From an uncultured Ruminococcus sp. (GTDB lineage Bacteria > Bacillota > Clostridia > Oscillospirales > Ruminococcaceae): a stretch of 23,747 nucleotides of DNA. The notes under the pieces are model-generated. The model made no database searches. It was given only the letters and a program-made list of their open reading frames with translations, and was not told the origin of the DNA. This document shows, piece after piece, positions 1 to 6,886 of the stretch. Position 1 is the first letter of the stretch, and every line of letters begins with the position of its first letter. The DNA lies in contig UQAR01000030.1 of assembly GCA_900539095.1 (NCBI GenBank), positions 1 through 23,747 on the forward strand. Direction: 5' to 3'. A program made the position numbers and the translations under genes.

Positions 1-48
1 TCTACACCGTCTAATTCGTCGGCAGCGTCAGATGTGTATAAGAGACAG
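1..48 (+). other. Illumina Nextera i5 adapter (artefact)
   Basis: Bases 1-7 match the tail of the Illumina P5 oligo, 8-15 (CGTCTAAT) are an 8-base i5 index (I recall it as S510), and 16-48 are the Nextera read-1 adapter, ending in the 19-bp Tn5 mosaic end at 30-48. This is library sequence, not genome. Genomic sequence starts at base 49, inside the gerAC-like gene. Confidence 0.98.
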
Positions 49-266
49 ATGTTAGACTGGCTGACGTCCAAAGGCGTGTCAGAGCCCATGCCCTGAGTTT
101 TGAACACCTGAAGTGAAACCTTGTATTCTCCGTCCTCATAGTCAACGCCCATGGCATGACAGAGCACACGCTCCTCGATATCCAACTGTCTGCCGAAAGA
201 GGAAAACAACAGCGTCACCGCCGCAATAAGAAGAATGACCGTCACCTGTATCTTACGCTTTTTCAC
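49..266 (-). CDS. gerAC: Ger(x)C-type spore germination protein, 3'-truncated by contig end
   Basis: This is the third subunit of a GerA-type germinant receptor; in this family the C subunit sits on the outer face of the spore inner membrane. About 72 codons are visible before the adapter. The start is GTG at 266, preceded by a purine-rich GGGGGCAAGG, and it overlaps the end of the B-subunit gene by 14 bases. The protein opens with VKKRK, then a hydrophobic segment (residues 6-20), then a region with GVDYEDGEYKVSLQVF, which fits the family pattern of alternating Asp/Gly before a beta strand. Oddity: Ger(x)C proteins usually carry a lipobox Cys followed by W-D-x-R-E. Here the corresponding stretch is SSFGRQLDIEE, without the Cys or Trp. 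It may be anchored by an uncleaved helix instead. Assignment rests on operon order plus this fragment. Confidence 0.8.
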
Positions 267-1320
267 TAGACCTTGCCCCCTTTTTCACGAATATCAGGCA
301 CAAAAGCGGTACAACTCCACCAAGAATGATAAGCGGCAGAGGGCTTAATCCTGCGTATATGATGCTCTCCCACTTGTGAGGCAAGAGCCAGAAAAGCGTT
401 GCCGCCGCAGGTATCGCCGCAGTTATTATCACGCCAGAACCTGAGCCGAGCTTTGGGAAAATATATCTTACACACCTGCCAGAACAATGGAAATAAAGTC
501 CCAGCTTATAGACCGAGAGCATTACCCACACGCCCATTACCGCAGCGTCATAGCGTTCGATAATAGCGGTGCGTGAAAATGCCGCAAGTGCGAAAAACGG
601 CAGCTTTGCAAGCAGAGTGTAGTCGCCAAGTATCATTGTGATAAAACCTAAAACTATCTCCACCAGTGCAAGCCTTGTGAGAAGAAAATAAACAGAAGTC
701 TTCGCGGCGTTGCCCTTTATGGAGGGCAAAAGAAAAACTATCACCGCAAGATATGAACTTCTTGCAAGCTCACTGACGGCAGAATGGAAAATGCCTTTTC
801 CCACATTCTTCTCCGCAAGGTGAAAATCCACAAAGGTGAAATTTTCAAGAGAACTTATGACAAGGGTAGCGGTCACAAAGAGGAAAAGTGCAAAAAGCAC
901 CGTGCCGGTTTTTCCTATCGCCCCAAGCCCCGCAGTGCCGACATAAATGCCGCAGGCAGTTATGCTCAGAACTATCATCAGCCGTGGGATATAGTCGGAG
1001 AAATAATAATCCATAAAATAAGTGAAAGTGCCGATAACATAAAAAGATACTAAAAGGAAGTATACAAGATACACACCGCACACCACCCTGCCTGCCCACT
1101 TTGAACGGCTCACCGCAAGGGTGCATGGGTCGTCATTAGGGAAACGCTTGTGAAACGCCGCCATACAGCATATTATAACTATCTGAAAAACTGTAGACAG
1201 CACCGTTCCAAGCATAAGTTCAAGAGCATTTGCAGTGCTTTCAGGAAGAAAGGTCATCATTGAAAAGGCTCTTGTACAGATAAGCATTGCAAAAAGCTGC
1301 AATGGCGTAAACTTTTTCAT
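253..1320 (-). CDS. gerAB: GerAB-type spore germination permease
   Basis: This is the B subunit of a GerA-type nutrient germinant receptor. The family belongs to the APC amino-acid transporter superfamily; it binds or senses germinants in the spore inner membrane. The 355-residue protein starts MKKFTPLQLFAMLICTRAF and consists almost wholly of hydrophobic segments, consistent with about ten membrane helices and with the usual 360-370 residue length. The ATG at 1320 overlaps the stop of the A-subunit gene as ATGA, so the two are probably translationally coupled. Its own 3' end overlaps the C-subunit start by 14 bases. The order A-B-C on the minus strand is the standard receptor operon. The germinant cannot be told from the sequence. 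Confidence 0.93.
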   Translation of the reverse strand: MKKFTPLQLFAMLICTRAFSMMTFLPESTANALELMLGTVLSTVFQIVIICCMAAFHKRFPNDDPCTLAVSRSKWAGRVVCGVYLVYFLLVSFYVIGTFTYFMDYYFSDYIPRLMIVLSITACGIYVGTAGLGAIGKTGTVLFALFLFVTATLVISSLENFTFVDFHLAEKNVGKGIFHSAVSELARSSYLAVIVFLLPSIKGNAAKTSVYFLLTRLALVEIVLGFITMILGDYTLLAKLPFFALAAFSRTAIIERYDAAVMGVWVMLSVYKLGLYFHCSGRCVRYIFPKLGSGSGVIITAAIPAAATLFWLLPHKWESIIYAGLSPLPLIILGGVVPLLCLIFVKKGARSSEKA

Positions 1321-2819
1321 TGGCTGCCCCCCTTATCGTCAAGCTTATATTCTTTAATGGTGCTGTGAGTTTTCTCATATGACCGAAAGCTGCGTCTTGA
1401 AATAACGTCCTTTATGCCCTTTGAGAAAAACGGCGTCACAGGTGCGGTGTAGGATATGGCAAGATCGTCCATGGAGTTTATATTTATCATCAAAAGCACC
1501 GTGCAAAGTGCAATGCCGTACAGTCCCGAACCGCCGCCCACCAGGATATAAACAAGCCTCAGTATGGCGGTCTGCTGATAAAGGCTCGGTATAACAAAAG
1601 AAGATGTGGTGGTTATTCCCACAACGATAAGCAGCGGAGCGGAAACAAGTCCGCTTTTTACTGCGGCGTCGCCAATGATAAGTCCGCCTACTATAGACAC
1701 CGTGCTGCCCACAGGCTTAGGCAGCCGCAAGCCTGCCTCTTTCATTATCTCAAACAGCAGCATAAGAACGAGCACCTCCACCGTCAGCGGATAAGGTGTA
1801 GACTCTTCCGATACCGCAAGATTAAGCAGCAGTTTCAGTGTAAACACCTCAGGGTGAAAGCTCGCCAGTGCAACATACAGCCCCGGAAACGCCACCGCAA
1901 GAAAGAACGCAATGTATTTCAGCCACCGCATAAAGGTGACGTAAAAAGGCTTTTCCGCAAAATCGTCCATAGTCTGGAAGTTCTCTGCAAAAAGCGAAGG
2001 ACAAATAATCACAAAAGGCGTGCCGTCCACAAAAATACATATCCTGCCCTGATTTAGCCTTGTGCATATCATGTCAGGTCTTTCAGAATACGCCATTTGC
2101 GAAAACACCGATGAGCCAAAGCCTTCGTCGATAAAAGGCTCGATATATCCGCTTGTGAGAACAGTGTCCAGCTTTATGCCTTTGAGCTGTTTTCTCAGCC
2201 TGTCCACAGCGTCAGAACTTGCCCTGTCGCTCATATACACCATGCAAACATCAGTCGAAGAACGCTTTCCTATCTGCATCATCTCAAACCGAAGTGACGG
2301 AGTTTTCATTCGGCGGCGGACAAGAGAAAGGTTTGTTCTTATGGTTTCCGTAAAAGAATCCTGAGCACATCTTATGGTCTGCTCGCTTATAGGCTCTGAA
2401 ACTGACCTTTTGTCATAACCTTGGATACCATAAACGACAGCTTTTGAAAGCCCGTCTACAAATACTACGGCAAAGCCTGAGAACAAAAACTGGATAACGT
2501 CACCATAATTAAATACCGTTTTTCTTTCGGCGGCAAGCAGGCTTTCTTTTGTGAGAAAGTCAAAGACCTGTTTTGCACTGCCCTCAGGCTTTTGTGCAGA
2601 AAGCTCCGTTATAGGTCTGAAAATAAGTTCTGACATTGCGTCTGTTGAGGTCATTCCCTCTATGGATACCACGGCACAGCTTACAGAGCATATTTTCACA
2701 TTCATTATGTTAAGGTCCATTGTGTTGCCTGTTATGGTCCTCAGCGAGGTCATGGCGGCGTCAATGCCTTTATCTATCTCAGCGTCTTTGTAATTTCTGA
2801 AATCGGGTGTGTTCATCAT
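1317..2819 (-). CDS. gerAA: GerAA-type spore germination protein
   Basis: This is the A subunit of a GerA-type germinant receptor, an inner spore membrane protein with a large soluble N-terminal half and a membrane-spanning C-terminal half. Typical family features are visible: KVFNYGDVIQFLFSG and DKRSVSEPISEQTIRCAQDSF in the N-terminal region, then RMKTPSLRFEMMQIGKRS, YIEPFIDE and MAYSERPD. About five hydrophobic segments follow, beginning near FMRWLKYIAFFLAVAFPGLY, with the conserved PKPVGSTVSIVGGLIIGDAAV. I chose the double ATG at 2819/2816 because AGGAGA lies a few bases upstream; the frame stays open to 2906, but that extension has no ribosome site and no family similarity that I recognise. 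It is the first gene of the operon and is followed directly by gerAB. Confidence 0.94.
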   Translation of the reverse strand: MMNTPDFRNYKDAEIDKGIDAAMTSLRTITGNTMDLNIMNVKICSVSCAVVSIEGMTSTDAMSELIFRPITELSAQKPEGSAKQVFDFLTKESLLAAERKTVFNYGDVIQFLFSGFAVVFVDGLSKAVVYGIQGYDKRSVSEPISEQTIRCAQDSFTETIRTNLSLVRRRMKTPSLRFEMMQIGKRSSTDVCMVYMSDRASSDAVDRLRKQLKGIKLDTVLTSGYIEPFIDEGFGSSVFSQMAYSERPDMICTRLNQGRICIFVDGTPFVIICPSLFAENFQTMDDFAEKPFYVTFMRWLKYIAFFLAVAFPGLYVALASFHPEVFTLKLLLNLAVSEESTPYPLTVEVLVLMLLFEIMKEAGLRLPKPVGSTVSIVGGLIIGDAAVKSGLVSAPLLIVVGITTTSSFVIPSLYQQTAILRLVYILVGGGSGLYGIALCTVLLMININSMDDLAISYTAPVTPFFSKGIKDVISRRSFRSYEKTHSTIKEYKLDDKGGSQ

Positions 2820-2848
2820 TTTTCTCCTACATGAAATTTTGTTGTATT

Positions 2849-2878
2849 TATTATCTGCGGCTGTTGTCAGAATATTCT
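2849..2878 (-). promoter_or_regulatory. sigma-G/F-like promoter for the ger operon
   Basis: Reading the minus strand, AGAATA (2878-2873), a 17-base gap and GATAATA (2855-2849) resemble the forespore sigma-G consensus (TGAATA, 17-18, CATACTA), 30 bases before the gerAA start. The GerA operons of Bacillus are sigma-G controlled, so this is plausible, but the match is partial and untested. Confidence 0.4.
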
Positions 2879-2926
2879 GCATGAAATCTGCAAAAAATAG
2901 CTGCAACGATATTGGAGGAAAACAAA

Positions 2927-3613
2927 ATGCTGATAGTTTTTTTCAGAGCGGTGATACTTTATATACTCATTGTCATAAGCATACGCCTTATGGGCAAAAG
3001 GCAGATAGGTGAATTGCAGCCCTCAGAGCTTGTTATAACGCTGCTGCTTTCAAATATTGCCACACTGCCTATAGAAGATATGACCATACCAATGTCAATG
3101 GGCATCGTGCCTATCTTCACCCTTGTGTGCCTTGACGTTATCCTTTCCCAATGCTCGCTTAAATTCAGAGGACTGCGAAAGCTTATATGCGGCTCGCCGA
3201 AAATAGTTATCTCTCACGGAGTCATCGACCAAAAGCAGCTCAAAGACCTGCGTTTCTCAGCTGACGATCTCCTTGAATCCCTCCGCAGCATGGGGATATT
3301 CGATATAAACGAGGTGCAGCTTGCAGTTGTAGAAACCACTGGCAAAATATCAGTCTATCAAAAGGCACAGTTCCGCCCTGTCACAAACGGCGGAATGAAT
3401 GTAAAAGAATCTCAGACCGACCCGCCGCAGCTTATTGTAGACAACGGCAGGATAATATATTCAGCCCTTGATTTTATCGGCAAGGACGAAAGCTGGCTGC
3501 AAAAAAAGCTCAAAGAGAAAAATATTCCCCTCAGCGAGGTCTATATCTGCACCGCCGACCCCTCAGGACAAATAGTCGCCGTGAGAAAAGATAATGGCAA
3601 GAAAAAAGTGTAA
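2927..3613 (+). CDS. DUF421 / YetF-domain membrane protein
   Basis: The 228-residue protein has three hydrophobic segments in its first 85 residues, then a soluble domain. The family signature is clear: RLMGKRQIGELQPSELVITL, then LPIEDMTIPMSMGIVPI, then the YetF-type domain with KIVISHGVIDQ, LRSMGIFDINEVQLAVVETTGKISVYQK and a C-terminal segment beginning at LIVDNGRIIYSALDFIGKD. The ATG at 2927 is chosen because GGAGG (2914-2918) stands 8 bases upstream; an in-frame TTG at 2912 lies before that site. The gene is followed 21 bases later by a DUF4363 gene, a pairing I recall as common in Clostridia and Bacilli. The biochemical role of the family is poorly known; several members are linked to sporulation or the envelope. 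It is divergent from the ger operon. Confidence 0.9.
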   Translation: MLIVFFRAVILYILIVISIRLMGKRQIGELQPSELVITLLLSNIATLPIEDMTIPMSMGIVPIFTLVCLDVILSQCSLKFRGLRKLICGSPKIVISHGVIDQKQLKDLRFSADDLLESLRSMGIFDINEVQLAVVETTGKISVYQKAQFRPVTNGGMNVKESQTDPPQLIVDNGRIIYSALDFIGKDESWLQKKLKEKNIPLSEVYICTADPSGQIVAVRKDNGKKKV

Positions 3614-3634
3614 AAATATAAAGGAGCAAGCACC

Positions 3635-4009
3635 ATGAAAAGACTTACCGCCTGCATGATCATTCTGACCGTTATAGCGTCCATGTCGGTGCTTTCCGTA
3701 TGGGCGGTAAAGCGAGAGAACGATAGGTTCATATCCCTTGTGAACGCCGCTGAAAGCAGCTACAGACAAGAAAGCGATGATATGAATGAGCGGCTTGAAG
3801 AGCTTGAAAAGGGCTGGAAAAAATACTACACCCGTGTGTCATATATCGCACAGTCCTGCACCCTTGACGATATATCCTACGCCGTCGCAAAACTCCCTGC
3901 ACTTCTTGAAAAAGGCTCGGAAGAATTTCTGTCAGAATGTGAGAGCATACGCTCCTGGACAGAGAAGATATATAACACTCAGTATCCCCATTTATATTCC
4001 GTTTTTTGA
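3635..4009 (+). CDS. DUF4363 family protein
   Basis: This is a 124-residue protein with one N-terminal membrane helix (about residues 6-25) followed by a mostly helical, charged domain. WKKYYTRVSYIAQSCTLDDI and the acidic helices around it fit the DUF4363 family. An AAGGAG at 3621-3626 precedes the ATG at 3635. It is probably co-transcribed with the DUF421 gene, since only 21 bases separate them and no terminator lies between. No catalytic motif is apparent; a helical extracytoplasmic partner of the DUF421 protein is the simplest inference from the constant pairing. No strong hairpin terminator is seen after the stop; the next 100 bases are AT-rich. Confidence 0.8.
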   Translation: MKRLTACMIILTVIASMSVLSVWAVKRENDRFISLVNAAESSYRQESDDMNERLEELEKGWKKYYTRVSYIAQSCTLDDISYAVAKLPALLEKGSEEFLSECESIRSWTEKIYNTQYPHLYSVF

Positions 4010-4117
4010 CATGAAAAATTTGTGTCCAAAACGTTATTAAAATGTATGTTTTTTTCTTTTGTAATTGTACAATTCTACAAAAATCATACACAATAAGGCG
4101 ATTTCAGGGAGTTTCCC

Positions 4118-4146
4118 TTGACATTTCTTTTTACTGATATTATACT
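4118..4146 (+). promoter_or_regulatory. Consensus sigma-A promoter
   Basis: TTGACA (4118-4123), exactly 17 bases, then TATACT (4141-4146). This is close to the ideal housekeeping promoter and predicts a start near 4153, giving a leader of about 60 bases before the surface-protein gene at 4213. Confidence 0.85.
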
Positions 4147-4212
4147 TAGAATGTATGAATAGGATAAAATTTTTTATTCTGTTTTATAAAGAAGTATTAA
4201 TGGAGGTAAGAA

Positions 4213-6255
4213 ATGAACACTATCAAGTTTTGTGCCAAATGCGGAGCTCCTATAGGACCTGAAGAAAAGTTCTGCGGCGGCTGCGGTGCGTCCGTCCCTG
4301 AAATGGAGGCTGAGGCAGGTATCCAGTCACAGCAGGCAGCACCTGCACAGGCACCCGTACAGCAGGCTCAGCCTGTTCCACAGCAAGCTCCACAGTTTGA
4401 GCAGCAGTCTGCACAGCCTGCTAACAACTTTGCTCAGGCAGCAGCACCGGCAGCTGCAAAGCCAAATCCGTTTGCTAAACTTGGCGATTGGGTAAAGGGT
4501 CATAAGAAGATAACTCTTATCGCTGCTGCGGCACTGATCGTTGTTATCGTTGCGATAATCATTATCTGCAACATTCTCAAATATCAGGTCATCGACGCTA
4601 AGGATCTTTTCAAGATCGAGTTCAAGGGCATTGACGGCTGCGGATATGTTGAGGCTGAACTCAACTGCTATGACACTGAGTATTACACAATGTCAAATGC
4701 AGCAGACGCTCTCAGCGACTATGATCTCGGCGATCTGGGAGATCTGAGCGACCTTACAGATTATGCAGATTCAGATGACCAATCATCAAAGGTGAGCAAG
4801 TATTTCTCACTTGACAAGAAAACTCTTACAAAGGCTTTTGACAAGGCAGAGGATTTTGCTGAGGCAAAGCAGATGAGAAACGCACTTCTCAAAACTGATA
4901 AGGACGGCAACTTCAAGATCAAGATCAAGTTTGAGAAAAACGCTAACAAGAACCTTAAAAACGGCGACAAGGTAAAGTGCACAGTTAAGTATAACGAAGA
5001 TTCTCTGAAAGACAAGAACGTCAAGCTCAAGAACACTGAGTTTGAGGTAACTGTAAAAGGTCTTAAAGACGGCGAGCAGATAGACTTCTTCAAGGGCGTG
5101 AACGTCGAGTTCTCAGGCTTTGATGGCAGCGGCTCTGCAAACGTTACATTTGATTCAACATATCCATTCATCTACTATGATTATGACTACAGGTCTGACC
5201 TTAAAAACGGCGACAAGTACACTGTTACAGCTGATATCGATGCTTATGATGCTGAAGAGAGCGGCGACATGACTTGGTTTGAGTATGACGATAAGTATTA
5301 TACATACAAGACAGCTGACGTTAAGGACGGCGAGGTAACAAAGGACTTCACAGTTGAGGGCCTTGAAAAGGCTCAGGAAATCGACCCATTTGAGGGTATC
5401 GAGTTCGAGTGCACAGGCGGCGTACCATTTGTAAAGCCTTACTCAGTTAAGAGCGAATCTATCCCTGAGGTACTCAAGGACGATGTTTACTACTCAGTAT
5501 CATGCGATGATTATATCGGTATCGGCGGCAAGTTCAAGGTTACTTGCAGTGCTTACTCATCACTGGCTGACAAGGGTGTAACACTTACAGGCGACACAGA
5601 AGAAGACGACTGGGGCGATACAGTTTACGTTAAGGAGATAACTGTTGACGAAACATTCCCAGCATATGTAACAGCTGAAAACGGCAAGGCTGCAATGGAT
5701 AGCTATCAGTCACTTATCGACGACAAGATCGAAGATCTGAGAAAGGATATCAAGGATCACTATGCTCCATATCCTGCTGACTTTGACGGCAAGGTAACAT
5801 CTATCGAATCAGTTGACTATGTTGACACTTATGTTTCATTCACAAACAAGAAGAACTACGATTCTTGGGAGAACACAAACGAACTGTTCAATCTTTACAA
5901 GATAACAGTAAAGACTGACAAGGAAAAGAAGGCAGTTACATTCTATGCCTCTATCTCCTGCTCAAACATTGTTGCAACAGGCGATAAGTTCACAGAAGAT
6001 CCTTCACTCTCAACCAATTACTATAACAAGGAAGACGACTTCACGAAGAAGGTAGTAAAGGCTGAGGGCTACACAACAACTAAGGCCGGCGACACAGCTG
6101 CTCCTACAACAGACGATTCTTCATCTGCTGCATCAGCAGAAACAACGACCACCACAACAGCAGCTCCTGCAACTGATTCTGCCGCATCAACAGAGTCAAC
6201 AACTACAACTGCAAAAGGGGCTGAAACAACAACTACAACAACTCTTGTTCCATAA
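4213..6255 (+). CDS. Zinc-ribbon, single-pass membrane protein with repeated outer domains and Thr-rich tail
   Basis: I do not recognise a named family for the whole 680-residue protein. Visible parts: an N-terminal zinc ribbon with four Cys (C7, C10, C21, C24; FCAKCGAP and FCGGCGAS); a Gln/Ala/Pro-rich stretch (about 38-85); a membrane helix (about 99-119) preceded by KGHKK, so the zinc ribbon is cytoplasmic; three related outer units at about 128-290, 290-390 and 390-485, each opening with an F-x-G-[IV]-[DE]-like strand, and the first two sharing LKNGDK and ending V-x-GL-x2-x2-EID-like; a further domain (490-615); and a Thr/Ala/Ser-rich tail (620-678) ending LVP. There is no sortase signal. 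GGAGG lies 7 bases before the ATG. Lys codons are mostly AAG, unlike the AAA-rich neighbours, and the promoter is near consensus, so strong expression is likely. The role is unknown; a surface or wall-associated structural protein is an inference. Confidence 0.9.
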   Translation: MNTIKFCAKCGAPIGPEEKFCGGCGASVPEMEAEAGIQSQQAAPAQAPVQQAQPVPQQAPQFEQQSAQPANNFAQAAAPAAAKPNPFAKLGDWVKGHKKITLIAAAALIVVIVAIIIICNILKYQVIDAKDLFKIEFKGIDGCGYVEAELNCYDTEYYTMSNAADALSDYDLGDLGDLSDLTDYADSDDQSSKVSKYFSLDKKTLTKAFDKAEDFAEAKQMRNALLKTDKDGNFKIKIKFEKNANKNLKNGDKVKCTVKYNEDSLKDKNVKLKNTEFEVTVKGLKDGEQIDFFKGVNVEFSGFDGSGSANVTFDSTYPFIYYDYDYRSDLKNGDKYTVTADIDAYDAEESGDMTWFEYDDKYYTYKTADVKDGEVTKDFTVEGLEKAQEIDPFEGIEFECTGGVPFVKPYSVKSESIPEVLKDDVYYSVSCDDYIGIGGKFKVTCSAYSSLADKGVTLTGDTEEDDWGDTVYVKEITVDETFPAYVTAENGKAAMDSYQSLIDDKIEDLRKDIKDHYAPYPADFDGKVTSIESVDYVDTYVSFTNKKNYDSWENTNELFNLYKITVKTDKEKKAVTFYASISCSNIVATGDKFTEDPSLSTNYYNKEDDFTKKVVKAEGYTTTKAGDTAAPTTDDSSSAASAETTTTTTAAPATDSAASTESTTTTAKGAETTTTTTLVP

Positions 6256-6267
6256 GAGATATAACAG

Positions 6268-6299
6268 AAACGCCGCAGAATTTCCTGCGGCGTTTTTTT
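6268..6299 (+). terminator. Rho-independent terminator
   Basis: An 8-bp GC-rich stem, CGCCGCAG with CTGCGGCG, closed by AATTTC and extended by A-T pairs, is followed by seven T. It lies 13 bases after the surface-protein stop codon. Confidence 0.93.
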
Positions 6300-6322
6300 G
6301 TTGTGCATACGGTTGACAGCTC

Positions 6323-6351
6323 TTGAAAATCATGTCAGAATGTGTTATAAT
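6323..6351 (+). promoter_or_regulatory. Orphan extended -10 promoter (plus strand)
   Basis: TTGAAA (6323-6328), 17 bases, TATAAT (6346-6351), with TGT directly before the -10 as an extended element. It points at the 3' end of the oppositely oriented HTH gene. The predicted start (about 6358) is only 8 bases before a hairpin with a T-rich flank, so the product could be an RNA of about 40 bases, an antisense transcript, or a long leader for the kinase gene. A near-copy lies at 8633-8661. Confidence 0.6.
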
Positions 6352-6363
6352 AAAGAATATATG

Positions 6364-6395
6364 AAAAAACAGTCCTGATATCTCAGAACTGTTTT
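6364..6395 (-). terminator. Hairpin terminator of the HTH gene (possibly bidirectional)
   Basis: Stem AAAACAGT (6366-6373) with ACTGTTTT (6388-6395), extended by CTGA/TCAG after one mismatch, with a four-base loop. On the minus strand it ends in six T, 23 bases after the HTH stop. On the plus strand it is followed by GTATTT and could also stop the orphan promoter. Confidence 0.75.
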
Positions 6396-6417
6396 GTATT
6401 TACTTTCTTTTGTCATT

Positions 6418-6837
6418 TTATTTAAGACACTGTGCACCGTTTTCAAACAGCACCCTATTAAGCTCTGCCACATCGATGCCCTTGTTTATGGCATCTATAA
6501 GGATACAGTCACGGGCGTTCTTTGCGTAAAGCTGAGGCTCTCCTGCAAGGGTCAGCAACCGCTGAACAGTGTCAACATCAAGTTTCATCGCAAGAGCAAT
6601 GGCTATTATCTTGTCTTTTCCCGGCAGCCTTGTGCCTGCAAATATCTGATAACCGTATATCTGATTGAGCTGTGCCTGCCTTATCACTTCTATCTTTGTG
6701 GTTTTATGCTCTTTAACAAGCCTGCAAAGATAGTCCGCAAAGCTCTGAGTGTCAAGAGATTCTTTGTTTTTGCTGAGAAAAGCACTGATATCTTCACTTC
6801 CGTTAAGTTCATTCATAAGTGCTGATGTTGATTTCAT
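6418..6837 (-). CDS. HTH (Xre-like) protein divergent from the kinase gene
   Basis: This is a 139-residue soluble protein. Residues about 32-98 read as an Xre/lambda-repressor-like helix-turn-helix: TTKIEVIRQAQLNQIYGYQI for helices 2-3, with the recognition region around FAGTRLPGKDKIIAIALAM and VDTVQRLLTLAG as the closing helices. The last 40 residues (PQLYAKNARDCILIDAINKG and onward) form a further helical piece. It may be a DNA-binding regulator, though the same fold is also used for protein contacts. The gene starts at ATG 6837 after AAGGAAACAGG and shares a 49-base intergenic region with the kinase gene read the other way, the usual arrangement for a local regulator. Its own terminator is at 6364-6395. 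The specific target is not visible from the sequence. Confidence 0.75.
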   Translation of the reverse strand: MKSTSALMNELNGSEDISAFLSKNKESLDTQSFADYLCRLVKEHKTTKIEVIRQAQLNQIYGYQIFAGTRLPGKDKIIAIALAMKLDVDTVQRLLTLAGEPQLYAKNARDCILIDAINKGIDVAELNRVLFENGAQCLK

Positions 6838-6886
6838 GTTACCTGTTTCCTTCCTATAATTTTTATTCTATATTGGAGATGAATAT

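Noticed and set aside
30..48. 19-bp Tn5 mosaic end, with its inverted partner at 23701-23719, as if the window were a composite transposon
   Set aside because: Both copies continue into Nextera adapter and index bases, so they are library sequence, not a mobile element.
2820..2906. N-terminal extension of gerAA to 2906
   Set aside because: No ribosome site upstream, no similarity to the family start, and it would cover the promoter region; AGGAGA before the double ATG sets the start.
6313..6351. TTGACA at 6313 as the -35 for the TATAAT at 6346
   Set aside because: The gap would be 27 bases; TTGAAA at 6323 gives the normal 17.
6394..6825. 143-residue plus-strand open frame opposite the HTH gene
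   Set aside because: No ribosome site; composition looks like a shadow of the HTH codons, whereas the minus-strand protein has a coherent HTH pattern.
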